This document shows, one piece after another, positions 13,799 to 20,962 of a stretch of DNA of 64,000 bases. The stretch's first letter is position 1, and each line of letters opens with the position of its first letter. A model generated the notes under the pieces. That model had not been told where the DNA came from. It searched no databases and saw only the letters and a list, made by a program, of their open reading frames with translations. The DNA is taken from positions 1-64,000 of IMG/VR virus record IMGVR_UViG_3300037840_000333; one strand, 5' to 3'. Origin of the DNA: a virus. A program made the translations under genes and the position numbers.

Positions 13799-14739
13799 AG
13801 TTCCGCCATCGCCGCGGCCGTCGGCTCGCTGCCCACGATCCAGAACAGGGCGGTGCCGTCGGGCTCCCACCACCAGTCGAACGTGTCCCGGCGGAGCTGC
13901 ATGTACGTCAGCGCCTTCCCTTCGTAGGTCGGGTGGAACGTGATGCCGTCGAGGGTGAACGGCATCCGGTCCTGGTAGGTGGCGAACTTGGTCGTGTGAA
14001 GGTCATGCCGCTCGATCCGGGGCAGGTCCAGCGTCTCGCCGGTGGCCTTCTCGATCGCACCCAGCCGGTCGGCCGTCCACTGCTCCCGGTTGGGTCCGAC
14101 GCCGATCAGGACCACCCGCTCCAACGCCGGGGGCCGGTGCCGGTGGATCCCGTACAGCACGCTGACGCAACTGTTGCAACTGCCGGCCGTCATCACGAGC
14201 GTCCGCACCGTGGTGCCGGGGACGTTCGCCACCTGGGCCGCGCCGACCGCATGGAACGCCTCGACCTCCTCGGGGCTGGCGGTGTCGGGCGTCGTGATGC
14301 CGTAGTGGAGTCGGTACCAGCCGGCGAACTCGGGGCGCTTCGCCAGCTCGGCCACCGCTCGCTGCAACGCCGGGTTGTAGGCGACCGGGTTGAAGATGAA
14401 CTCGGCGCCGGCCCGGTGGGCGATGGCGACGTTCTCGTGCTTCAGGGCGCTGGCGCCTCGGGTGGCGCCGAGGACGACGACGCACTCCATCCGGTGCTCC
14501 CGGGCCACGAGGGCCGCCATGCTGACCTGGGGGCTGCGCACGCTCGCCCCGGTGAGTATCCCTGGGGCGTCGCCGGCGTAGGTGGTCACCAGGTGCACGA
14601 GCTGGCGCAGCTTGCTCCCGTTGATGCCTCCGTAGCCGAGCGGGGCGGCGTAGTCGTCCCGCTTGTACCAGCGGCCTCCTCGGGACTCGACCGGCGTGAG
14701 GTCGGTGCCTAGCTTCGACCAGGAGATCATTTTCACCAC
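13795..14739 (-). CDS. PLP-dependent enzyme, tryptophan-synthase-beta / D-cysteine-desulfhydrase type, 314 aa
   Basis: Residues 24-47 (WYKRDDYAAPLGYGGINGSK then LRQL) match the fold-type II PLP enzymes; Lys43 should form the Schiff base. A phosphate-binding Gly/Ser segment (TAGSCNSCVSV) follows near residue 190. Relatives act on the beta carbon of amino acids or remove amino groups. GTG 14739 is taken as start; ATG 14730 is possible. The 93-bp gap upstream contains two CTGTGAAG repeats. In this operon it may tailor an amino-acid adduct on a DNA base, as PLP enzymes do in phage thymidine hypermodification, but the substrate is unknown. Confidence 0.7.
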   Translation of the reverse strand: MVKMISWSKLGTDLTPVESRGGRWYKRDDYAAPLGYGGINGSKLRQLVHLVTTYAGDAPGILTGASVRSPQVSMAALVAREHRMECVVVLGATRGASALKHENVAIAHRAGAEFIFNPVAYNPALQRAVAELAKRPEFAGWYRLHYGITTPDTASPEEVEAFHAVGAAQVANVPGTTVRTLVMTAGSCNSCVSVLYGIHRHRPPALERVVLIGVGPNREQWTADRLGAIEKATGETLDLPRIERHDLHTTKFATYQDRMPFTLDGITFHPTYEGKALTYMQLRRDTFDWWWEPDGTALFWIVGSEPTAAAMAEL

Positions 14740-14832
14740 GGCGTACCATCTTCACAGCCCGATTCGCGGCCGTCGGCGGGGCTCGGGCCGGCGTTCTCCA
14801 AGACCACCAGGCTCACCACCGGCCACCAACCT

Positions 14833-15888
14833 TCACAGTCGGCGCGCCGCCGGCGCCTCGCCGGTGTCGATGGCCAGGTTGAACGGGTTGCTGTAGAGCC
14901 TCGGCCACGCCCGGTGCATCATCACCGGGCAGCCGTGCTCCCGGTAGTAGTTCTGCTTCGCCGGCACGCAGCCCGGGTCGTGGGGCACGTCCTCTAGGCG
15001 CAGGTACGGGGGCAGGCACGCCCGCCTGGCCTCCCACAACACATCGAAATCCTCGAGCCGGTGGCGCCGCTCGGCCTTCCGCAGCCGGTCGAACAGCAGG
15101 TCGTTGTAGACGTTCGGGTAGCGCCGGTTCGGCCGGTGCCAGCTCTTGTAGGTGCAGAGGGCGCTCTCCATCGTGAAGTAACCCACGTCCGGGTGGTCGA
15201 TCTTCTCCCGGGCCTCGGCGAGCAGCTTCTCGCCCTCCTCGGTCAGCATGTCGATGGTGTCGTCGTCGTAGCCGGCGAACCCTGGGTTGCTCGGGTGCCA
15301 GTCGAGGTCGTCGCGGCCGAGGACGATGGCGAGCCCGTTGCGGTGGCTGCGGCTGCCCGGTATGTCGTCCATGAACAGCGTGTCGCACTCGACCGGCACG
15401 CCCATGATGGCCAGGTACTCGCTGAAGCTGAACGCGCTGAGCCGGCCGAACGTCGGGATGGCCGTCGCCACGTCCCACACGCCGGAGAATCCGCCCTCGG
15501 CCGCGCCGTGCCACAGGGCTCGCTGGCTCCCAGCTCCACGGACGAGCTCGGCGTAGCCGGCGACCGCCTGGGGCAGCGCCTTGCGATGGTGCCGGCGGTC
15601 GGTGTCGAACTCCAACTCGGGCCGGTGGGCGTCGAACCACTGGCACAGCTCGGCCGCCTGGGCGATGGTCGGGAATCGCCGGTGGAGGATCAGGCTGGTC
15701 GCCGGGTGCTGGGTGTTGCCGTTGAGGAAGGCGAACCACAGCGCCTGCTCCTCGTCCCATCCCAGCCGGTCCCGCAGGTAGGGCATCAGGTAGTACACGG
15801 CGCCCGGGTGGCTCCGGTGGGTCAGGTGGAACTCGTAGAAGTGGAGGAACGTCTGCCGGCGGTGCTCGGGCTGCCGGTAGTCGGTCAC
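14833..15888 (-). CDS. Protein resembling the helical domain of phage 5-hmdU DNA kinases, 351 aa
   Basis: Residues about 15-70 (FHLTHRSHPGAVYYLMPYL, then LWFAFLNGNTQHPATS and LHRRFP) and about 95-115 (EFDTDRRHHRK) resemble a helical domain family found in phages beside or fused to 5-hydroxymethyluracil DNA kinases and pyrophosphorylases. Here it is separate from the P-loop kinase two genes downstream. The C-terminal half has conserved-looking Asp/His/Cys residues. A role in recognising or transferring groups to the modified base is likely by association. GTG 15888 overlaps the dioxygenase stop. The family assignment is from memory of sequence patterns and needs a profile search. Confidence 0.5.
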   Translation of the reverse strand: MTDYRQPEHRRQTFLHFYEFHLTHRSHPGAVYYLMPYLRDRLGWDEEQALWFAFLNGNTQHPATSLILHRRFPTIAQAAELCQWFDAHRPELEFDTDRRHHRKALPQAVAGYAELVRGAGSQRALWHGAAEGGFSGVWDVATAIPTFGRLSAFSFSEYLAIMGVPVECDTLFMDDIPGSRSHRNGLAIVLGRDDLDWHPSNPGFAGYDDDTIDMLTEEGEKLLAEAREKIDHPDVGYFTMESALCTYKSWHRPNRRYPNVYNDLLFDRLRKAERRHRLEDFDVLWEARRACLPPYLRLEDVPHDPGCVPAKQNYYREHGCPVMMHRAWPRLYSNPFNLAIDTGEAPAARRL

Positions 15889-16718
15889 GCCATCAGCCCG
15901 CTCTCACGCTGGCGCTCGATCAGGGTGTCCTCCCGCTCGCTCCGGGTCACCCGGGCCTGCTGCATCTCGGTCTCCACGTCGAGGCACTGCGCCATCCTGG
16001 CCACGGTGTAGTAGACGCCGGTGTAGCGGTAGCCGTCGGGGTCCTTCCGGCGGATCGGCGTCACGCCGTGCAGGGTCTCGTAGGCGGGCATGAACAGAAG
16101 GTCGCCGTCCCGGCAGGCGAGCACCTGGCGGTACTGCGGTATGTGCAGGTGGCCGCCTCGGGTGCCGCGCCGCATCGTGAACATGGCGTTCCACGTGGGC
16201 AAGTTGTTTTGGTCGTAGTGGTAGGGCAGGGGGCTGGTCTCGTTCAGCACGCCGCTGGTCCACTGCGTGCCCCGCATGCGCCACTCGGGCCGGATGATGT
16301 GGGCCCGTTCCTGGTCGATGCGCGCCCGGTCGGGGTGGTGCTCCTCGAATGCCCGGCTGAACTCCCAGGCCATGTCGGTGAGGATGCCGTGGGCTCCGGG
16401 CGCCTCGATGCTCCCGCTGCACTCCCGGCAGCCCTCCCGGCGCAGCACGGCGTTCCGGCTGGCGTAGCCGAACACGTTGGACTTGTTGCGCACGCCGCTG
16501 CTCCGCAAGGTGGTGCTCATCGGGTAGGCGATGCACGCGCCACGGAGCCGTGTCTGCAGGCGCTCGGGTATGTGGAGCACGATGGCGAGCGGCCGGCCGG
16601 TCTCGCTGTCGATCAGCTTCGCCTCGCCCTCGGTGGTCGGCTCCATCTCAGGCACCGTCTCGCGCAGCAGGTGGTGAACCTTGGCCTTCGCCACCTGATC
16701 GCACTCGATCACCTTCAT
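15885..16718 (-). CDS. TET/JBP-like 2-oxoglutarate, Fe(II)-dependent dioxygenase, 277 aa
   Basis: The double-stranded beta-helix core shows the iron-binding HxD at His167-Tyr-Asp169, the distal histidine in ETLHGVTP (His217), and a downstream Arg (231) in YRYTGVYYTV that could bind 2-oxoglutarate. A small, compact core with a GGHLHIPQY strand between the metal ligands fits TET/JBP enzymes, which hydroxylate the methyl group of thymine or 5-methylcytosine in DNA. No cytosine methyltransferase is near, which favours thymine as substrate. The gene overlaps both neighbours by 4 bp. An oxygenase for protein or small molecules cannot be excluded. Confidence 0.62.
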   Translation of the reverse strand: MKVIECDQVAKAKVHHLLRETVPEMEPTTEGEAKLIDSETGRPLAIVLHIPERLQTRLRGACIAYPMSTTLRSSGVRNKSNVFGYASRNAVLRREGCRECSGSIEAPGAHGILTDMAWEFSRAFEEHHPDRARIDQERAHIIRPEWRMRGTQWTSGVLNETSPLPYHYDQNNLPTWNAMFTMRRGTRGGHLHIPQYRQVLACRDGDLLFMPAYETLHGVTPIRRKDPDGYRYTGVYYTVARMAQCLDVETEMQQARVTRSEREDTLIERQRESGLMA

Positions 16719-17371
16719 GCCGCCGGATGCTCCTCGTCGTACTCCCGCAGCATTGCCACAAACAGCTCGGCGTTGCTCGGGGCCTCGTAGTGCCGGCGGG
16801 CTCGGTGGGCCATCGCCGCCACGTAGCCGTACTGGTCGAGCGGGTAGTCGAGGACGAGGCTGCGGACCTGGGTGTTGCGAGCGTTGCCGGCCGCCGGGGC
16901 CGCCGGGGCGCTCTCCTGCAGCTTGGCGTAGAGGTCGTCCACGTCGTCGGGCAGGTAGCCCACGCCGTCGAGCCCTGGGCCGCGCTGCAGCTCCCGTAGC
17001 CCTTCCAACAGGGCCGGCCCATCCCAGCCGGCTATCTCGGTGAGCCGATTGTCCGCCACCAGGTAGGCGTCGGCCTCGGCGTCGTCGGTGCTGGCCCACC
17101 CTCGCACCACGGGCACCTTCCACACGCCGTCCCGGTCGGTCTCGATGCCCTCGGCCGGCGTGGCGCCCGCCTTCATGTCCACCTGCAAGAGCTGGGTCCG
17201 GCCGTGTCCGGCGACCAGCCGGCCGGTCCGCTCGTCGAGGATGGCCGGGACGGTGAAGCCGAAGCGGTCGAAGCTGGCCCGCAGCATGTCGAGGTCGTGC
17301 CTCCTCGGGTTGCGGAGGGCGGGCACGAGCGTGTCGATCCGCATCATTTCCAGCCGGCGCTCCTCGCTCAT
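16715..17371 (-). CDS. ParB-like protein 2, 218 aa
   Basis: Residues 10-65 form a ParB/Srx-type domain (RIDTLVPALRNPRRHDLDML, then DERTGRLVAGHGRTQLL). The remainder parallels the protein encoded just upstream: RGWASTDD, YLVADNRLTEIAGWD and SNAELFVAML all recur. The fold includes CTP-dependent DNA clamps, nucleases and small-molecule kinases. In this operon a DNA-targeting or kinase role is plausible. The gene overlaps its neighbours by 4 bp on both sides. Confidence 0.75.
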   Translation of the reverse strand: MSEERRLEMMRIDTLVPALRNPRRHDLDMLRASFDRFGFTVPAILDERTGRLVAGHGRTQLLQVDMKAGATPAEGIETDRDGVWKVPVVRGWASTDDAEADAYLVADNRLTEIAGWDGPALLEGLRELQRGPGLDGVGYLPDDVDDLYAKLQESAPAAPAAGNARNTQVRSLVLDYPLDQYGYVAAMAHRARRHYEAPSNAELFVAMLREYDEEHPAA

Positions 17372-18084
17372 GCCGGGTGCTTGCTCTCAAACTGGCGCAG
17401 CATGGCGATGAACAGCTCGGCGTTCGTCTCCACGCCGAACGTCTTGCGGGCCCGGGCCGCGGTGGCGATCACGTATTCGTACTCCTCGACCGGGTGGTCG
17501 AAGATGATGCTGCGGAGCTGCTTGTTGCGGTAGTTGTCGGCCCGCTCGCCGTAGCTGTTCTCCGTCTCGCTGGTCGGGTCCGGCTTCGCCGGTTCCAGCA
17601 GCTTCGCCATCGCCGCCGGCGTGAAGCCCGTGCCGGCCAGGCCGAGGTCGCCGGCCTCCAAGGGGGTCAGCATCTCGTGCAGCTCGGGGTTATCCCAGCC
17701 ACCCAGCTCGGTCTGGCGATTGTCGGCGATCAGATAGGCCATCGCCTCCTCGTCGTCCCGGCTGGCCCAGCCCCGGGTGACGGGCACCAGCCACTCGATG
17801 TCGTCGGGGTGCTCGGGGTCGTCGGGTACGAGCGTCCGCACGCCCTCGGGTGGGCTGGCGCCGTCGGCGTGCATCTGCGTCAGCAGCTCGTAGCGGCCGT
17901 GGCCGGCGGCGATCAGCCCGGTGCGCTCGTCAATCAGGATCGGGTTCGTGTACCCGAAGCGGTTGAAGCTCTTGCGCAGCTCGGCCGGTTTGTGGGTCCT
18001 CGGGTTGCGCGGGTGGGGGCGCAGCTCGCCGAGCGGCATGTGGGCGATCCGCCGCCCGGTGAGCGCCGCGCCCTTCCCCCTCAC
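17368..18084 (-). CDS. ParB-like protein 1, 238 aa
   Basis: Residues 16-70 carry the ParB-like domain (LRPHPRNPRTHKPAELRKSF, then DERTGLIAAGHGRYELL) and residues about 125-165 contain RGWASRDDEEAMAYLIADNR. It shares its layout and many motifs with the next gene, so they arose by tandem duplication and diverged. It lacks the HTH needed for a plasmid-partition ParB. GTG 18084 overlaps the upstream stop. It opens the run of overlapping genes that forms the modification operon. Confidence 0.75.
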   Translation of the reverse strand: MRGKGAALTGRRIAHMPLGELRPHPRNPRTHKPAELRKSFNRFGYTNPILIDERTGLIAAGHGRYELLTQMHADGASPPEGVRTLVPDDPEHPDDIEWLVPVTRGWASRDDEEAMAYLIADNRQTELGGWDNPELHEMLTPLEAGDLGLAGTGFTPAAMAKLLEPAKPDPTSETENSYGERADNYRNKQLRSIIFDHPVEEYEYVIATAARARKTFGVETNAELFIAMLRQFESKHPA

Positions 18085-18548
18085 TCGTCCTCGTCCTCCG
18101 CTGGCATCGGCAACTGTGCCTCGCCCCGGGCCGCCCGCTTGGCCGCCTCGGCGTCGCTCCGCGCCTTCTTGACCTTCGCCATGTGCTTCGCCACCATGTC
18201 GGCGCCCAGCTCGGGGTCGATGAACAGGCAGCCGTCCGCTTCCAGCTTCAGCGTCTCGCAGAACTCCTCGATGGGGTAGGCGTCCTTCCCGCTGCCCTCG
18301 GTGATCCGCTTGTAGTTGTGGCCCTTGGCCGTGGCGTACACGAGGACCATCACCCGGCTCTCGACCGGGACGTGGACCGGGGCGATGCCCATGCTCTCGC
18401 TCAGCCCGTCGCCGCACTTGGTCAGGTCGGCGACGGTCATGGTCACCGGCATGCCGTCGTGATCGGGAATCTCCTGGGCCTCCAACTCGCTCGGCGAGGC
18501 GTAATCCTCGAGGACGCTGGTGGCCGCCTGGCTCAGCCGTGGGCTCAT
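18081..18548 (-). CDS. Hypothetical protein, 155 aa
   Basis: ATG 18548 has a strong GCAGGAGGC ribosome binding site in the 29-bp gap after the VRR nuclease gene, so it may begin the transcription unit that includes the ParB and dioxygenase genes. The sequence has an alpha/beta core (ESRVMVLVYATAKGHNYKRI) and a charged helical tail ending in EDEDE. No family recognised; association with DNA modification is by position. Confidence 0.6.
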   Translation of the reverse strand: MSPRLSQAATSVLEDYASPSELEAQEIPDHDGMPVTMTVADLTKCGDGLSESMGIAPVHVPVESRVMVLVYATAKGHNYKRITEGSGKDAYPIEEFCETLKLEADGCLFIDPELGADMVAKHMAKVKKARSDAEAAKRAARGEAQLPMPAEDEDE

Positions 18549-18577
18549 GGTGGTTTGCCTCCTGCTCGTGGTGGTGG

Positions 18578-18997
18578 TCAGGACGCTAGCAAACGAGGCT
18601 CCCAGCCGAACGTCCTCGGGGCGTGCTCGGGCTGGTGGATCCAGTTGGCGACGTCCTGCCAGTCGTCGGTCGGGCGGAGCACCCACACCCGGGCCGTCGG
18701 AATGGCGGCGAAGCCGGCGAGCCACGTGAGCTGGTCGGGTTCCACCCGGCCCTTGGCGCCCTTGCACTCGATCACCACGAGCCACTGGTCGCGGATGGCG
18801 ACGAGGTCGGGCCAGCCGACGGCCGTGGTGCTGGTCCGCCAGCCGCCTCGGGGCGTCTGCATCCGGTAGACGTGCTGGTACAGGTACCGCTCCGCCTTCA
18901 GCCGGTCCTCGATGGCGGTCTGCCACTGGCGCTCGGTGAGCGGTGCCGGCGTGGAAAAGAGCTGGGCGCTCGCCGGTAGCCGGACGACACGCCTCAT
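18578..18997 (-). CDS. VRR-NUC-type PD-(D/E)xK nuclease, 139 aa
   Basis: The chain shows the VRR-NUC pattern: an N-terminal helix with Glu30, GWPDLVAIRD with Asp64, and IECKG with Glu77 and Lys79, then PDQLTWL with Gln89. This family includes stand-alone phage nucleases that resolve branched DNA such as Holliday junctions or flaps. It overlaps the HNH gene upstream as ATGA. A resolvase role in replication, recombination or packaging is likely. The stop lies within TTTGCTAGCGT, a possible promoter for the next gene. Confidence 0.75.
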   Translation of the reverse strand: MRRVVRLPASAQLFSTPAPLTERQWQTAIEDRLKAERYLYQHVYRMQTPRGGWRTSTTAVGWPDLVAIRDQWLVVIECKGAKGRVEPDQLTWLAGFAAIPTARVWVLRPTDDWQDVANWIHQPEHAPRTFGWEPRLLAS

Positions 18998-19335
18998 CGC
19001 TGCGCAAGCCCGAGGGCGTCGGCTTCCTTCGGGTGGTCCTCCACCCAATCGTTGTGGAAGGGGCAGGCGGTGATCCCGTTGTCCTCGGTGTACTGGCCGC
19101 CGTCGTGAGGCTTCCGCAGGTGGTGGTAAGTCAGCTCGCCGGGTGGGAAGCAGCTCGTGTCGGGGAGGAACGGGGCGATGCGGCAGCAGTGGCCGTCCCG
19201 GGCGAACACCGCCTCCCGCACGAGGTCCCGCTCAGGCTTCTCGTCCCGGCGCTTGTCGCTCACCCGCTTCAGCCCTCGGCGCCGGCGCTTCTCCCGCTTC
19301 GGGGGTTTGGGGATCGGGGTGACCTCGGGGCTCAT
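18994..19335 (-). CDS. HNH endonuclease, 113 aa
   Basis: A basic N-terminus precedes an HNH core: TYHHLRKPHDGG with His71-His72, NGITACPFHNDW with Asn86 and His94, and cysteines at 50-51, 62 and 91 that could bind zinc. Free-standing HNH proteins in phages act as nicking or homing enzymes or assist packaging. ATG 19335 overlaps the stop of the 49-aa gene. It is next to the VRR nuclease, so both may serve in DNA processing. Confidence 0.75.
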   Translation of the reverse strand: MSPEVTPIPKPPKREKRRRRGLKRVSDKRRDEKPERDLVREAVFARDGHCCRIAPFLPDTSCFPPGELTYHHLRKPHDGGQYTEDNGITACPFHNDWVEDHPKEADALGLAQR

Positions 19336-19481
19336 GCCCTGAGCCGCTGGTCGATCCAGAGCTGCACCTTCGGGTCGTCCCGCTGCAGGACGGCGTGCCG
19401 GGCGTAGCTAGCTGGTACTCCTCGATTCTCCAGCTTCGCTCTCAGCTCGCTGTCGCTGAGGTCGCTCCACTCGTACTTCAC
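19332..19481 (-). CDS. Small protein, 49 aa, overlapping its neighbour by 74 bp
   Basis: GTG 19481 opens a frame reading MKYEWSDLSDSELRAKLENR, then a second helix and a DDPKVQLWIDQRL end, with a well-formed helical pattern resembling SAP- or UBA-like domains. Its stop overlaps the HNH start as ATGA. It lies largely inside the 3' end of the 85-aa gene in another frame. The better-looking protein sequence here makes the upstream gene's tail doubtful. Confidence 0.55.
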   Translation of the reverse strand: MKYEWSDLSDSELRAKLENRGVPASYARHAVLQRDDPKVQLWIDQRLRA

Positions 19482-19665
19482 GGGGCGACTGTAGGCGGAC
19501 CTCGGTGCTCATGCCGAGGATGTAGGCGAGGAGGGCGTCGCGCTCCCGGGTGATGCGCATGATGAGCGCGCCCTGTCGGCTGGCCTCCGCCTTGTAGCGC
19601 CGGTCCGCCTCGGCCAGGGCGTCCACCCGGTAGTCATCGAATGTGGCCTGGCGCTTCCGGGTCAC
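19408..19665 (-). CDS. Small helical protein, 85 aa
   Basis: GTG 19665 overlaps the upstream stop. The first 52 residues form a charged helix (RVDALAEADRRYKAEASRQ), typical of small coiled-coil proteins. The last 30 residues, read in the frame opposed to the 49-aa gene, are Arg/Glu/Ser-rich and may be a by-product of overlap. Function unknown. Confidence 0.5.
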   Translation of the reverse strand: MTRKRQATFDDYRVDALAEADRRYKAEASRQGALIMRITRERDALLAYILGMSTEVRLQSPREVRVERPQRQRAESEAGESRSTS

Positions 19666-19943
19666 GGGTCGAAGGTCTCGACGTCCTGGCGTCGGCTGAA
19701 GCGCACGAGGGTCAGCGGTCGGTCCATCATCTCCGCCAGCCGGCGGGCGATGGGCTCTAGGGATCGGGCCGCCTGGCGGTCGGGTGCGATCATCGGCGCC
19801 GTTTCGCCGCCGGCCGTGCGCCAGAACGCCACGCCGGCCTCGTCGTCGTCGTCGCTCACGAGGTAGGCGAACAGCTCCTCTCGCACGCCCTCGTTCGGCC
19901 GGGGGCCGGCGTAGTCCTCCTCGGTGATGACCCGCTTGCTCAT
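19662..19943 (-). CDS. Hypothetical protein, 93 aa
   Basis: ATG 19943 overlaps the upstream stop as ATGA. It has an acidic loop (SDDDDEAG) and a C-terminal strand-helix pattern (MMDRPLTLVRFSRRQDVETF). No family recognised. Part of a run of short coupled genes in the replication block. Confidence 0.55.
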   Translation of the reverse strand: MSKRVITEEDYAGPRPNEGVREELFAYLVSDDDDEAGVAFWRTAGGETAPMIAPDRQAARSLEPIARRLAEMMDRPLTLVRFSRRQDVETFDP

Positions 19944-20221
19944 TCCCAGCCCATCAGAGGGTTGCTGGTCTCGCTGGCCGTCCGGGTGCGCCGGTGCAGG
20001 TTGGCGTCGGGGCAGGAGGCGAAGTGGCTGAGGTGCCAGCGGCGTCCGGGGATGCTCTGATGGTTGCCCTTCACCACCCGGGCCAGGTACTTGCCGCTCG
20101 GCATCGTGTACAGCTCGACGTTCCCGTAGTCGGCCGGCTCGGGGTCCACCGGCATCTGCTTCCCACCGGGGATCGTGCGCGCCCACACGATGGCGGCGCC
20201 GCAGGTTTTACAGGTGCTCAC
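19940..20221 (-). CDS. Small zinc-ribbon protein, 93 aa
   Basis: It begins VSTCKTCGAAIVWARTIPGG, a CxxC knuckle common in phage proteins that pair it with a later Cys/His (HLSHFASCPDA near residue 70). One zinc site is expected. GTG start forms a GTGA overlap. Function unknown. Confidence 0.6.
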   Translation of the reverse strand: MSTCKTCGAAIVWARTIPGGKQMPVDPEPADYGNVELYTMPSGKYLARVVKGNHQSIPGRRWHLSHFASCPDANLHRRTRTASETSNPLMGWE

Positions 20222-20580
20222 GTCAGTCCTCTCTCGATCCGGTAGCGGGCCCACGCGGTGGACCGCATGCACGCCTGGCACCCGTCGTTCACGCAGCTCT
20301 CCACGAGGGCCTGCAGCTCGTCGCGCTGGCGCTCGGCGGTCTGTAGCGGCGTCTCCTCGACGGGCTCGGGTGGCCGCTCGCCGCCTCGGGTCCAAGGGGT
20401 CGGGTCGGCGGCCTGGGCGGTCAGGTGGAAGTGGGGGCCGAACTCGCACTCGTAGTAGCGGTCGGGCGTGCGCTCGCGCTTGTCCTCGCTCTGGCGGATC
20501 CGGGTAATGGCCCGCTTGGCCTGCTCCGGGCTCCGGTAGCCGGCCTTGCCGGTCCGGCACTTGATGACGCGCTTGCTCAT
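20218..20580 (-). CDS. Hypothetical protein, 120 aa
   Basis: The N-terminal 50 residues (KCRTGKAGYRSPEQAKRAIT then YYECEFGPHFHLT) fit a short zinc-ribbon-like module seen in actinobacterial phage proteins, with two Cys and two His residues. The C-terminal half is a Gln/Glu-rich helix with three further cysteines (CVNDGCQAC). ATG 20580 overlaps the upstream stop. Confidence 0.58.
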   Translation of the reverse strand: MSKRVIKCRTGKAGYRSPEQAKRAITRIRQSEDKRERTPDRYYECEFGPHFHLTAQAADPTPWTRGGERPPEPVEETPLQTAERQRDELQALVESCVNDGCQACMRSTAWARYRIERGLT

Positions 20581-20795
20581 AGCAGCGAAGCCTGGCCGGG
20601 GCACTCCCGCCTCGGTGAGCTGGCCGCGGCCTCCCGCAGGAACTCGTCCCACACCCGGTGCCACTGGTCGAAACTCCCGGCGGTGCGGAAGTCAATGTCG
20701 GCGCCGAGGGTCCGCAGGATCGGCCGGCAGCGAGCGCACTCCCAAAGACCGGGCTGCACCGCCGTCAGCGGTCGGTCGCAGTAGCCGCACGTCAT
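20577..20795 (-). CDS. Zinc-ribbon protein, 72 aa
   Basis: It has CGYCDRPLTAVQPGLWECAR with the next CxxC, giving a classic four-cysteine zinc ribbon in the first 25 residues, and then an amphipathic helix. ATG 20795 overlaps the upstream stop as ATGA. Possibly a small nucleic-acid-binding adaptor. Confidence 0.6.
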   Translation of the reverse strand: MTCGYCDRPLTAVQPGLWECARCRPILRTLGADIDFRTAGSFDQWHRVWDEFLREAAASSPRRECPGQASLL

Positions 20796-20962
20796 CGGGC
20801 CGTGTCCGCCGGCTCGGTCCACCGCATCACCCAGGTCACGTCGTCGCCCCGAACCTGGCCCACGCACTCGTGCTCGCCCCGGTGATTCGCCGGCCGGCCG
20901 CAGGTCCAGAGCAGGCCGCGGTGGAGCACCTTGTCCTCGCAGTCCTTCCGCCGGTCGGTCAT
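20792..20962 (-). CDS. Small Cys/His protein, 56 aa
   Basis: The protein has Cys8, Cys21, His27, His31 and Cys33 (CGRPANHRGEHEC), enough to bind one metal ion. It overlaps both neighbours as ATGA. No function known. Confidence 0.52.
   Translation of the reverse strand: MTDRRKDCEDKVLHRGLLWTCGRPANHRGEHECVGQVRGDDVTWVMRWTEPADTAR

Noticed and set aside
16715-18084. ParB genes as a plasmid-type partition system
   Set aside because: There is no ParA ATPase, no parS-like repeats were seen, and both proteins lack the HTH domain of partition ParB proteins.
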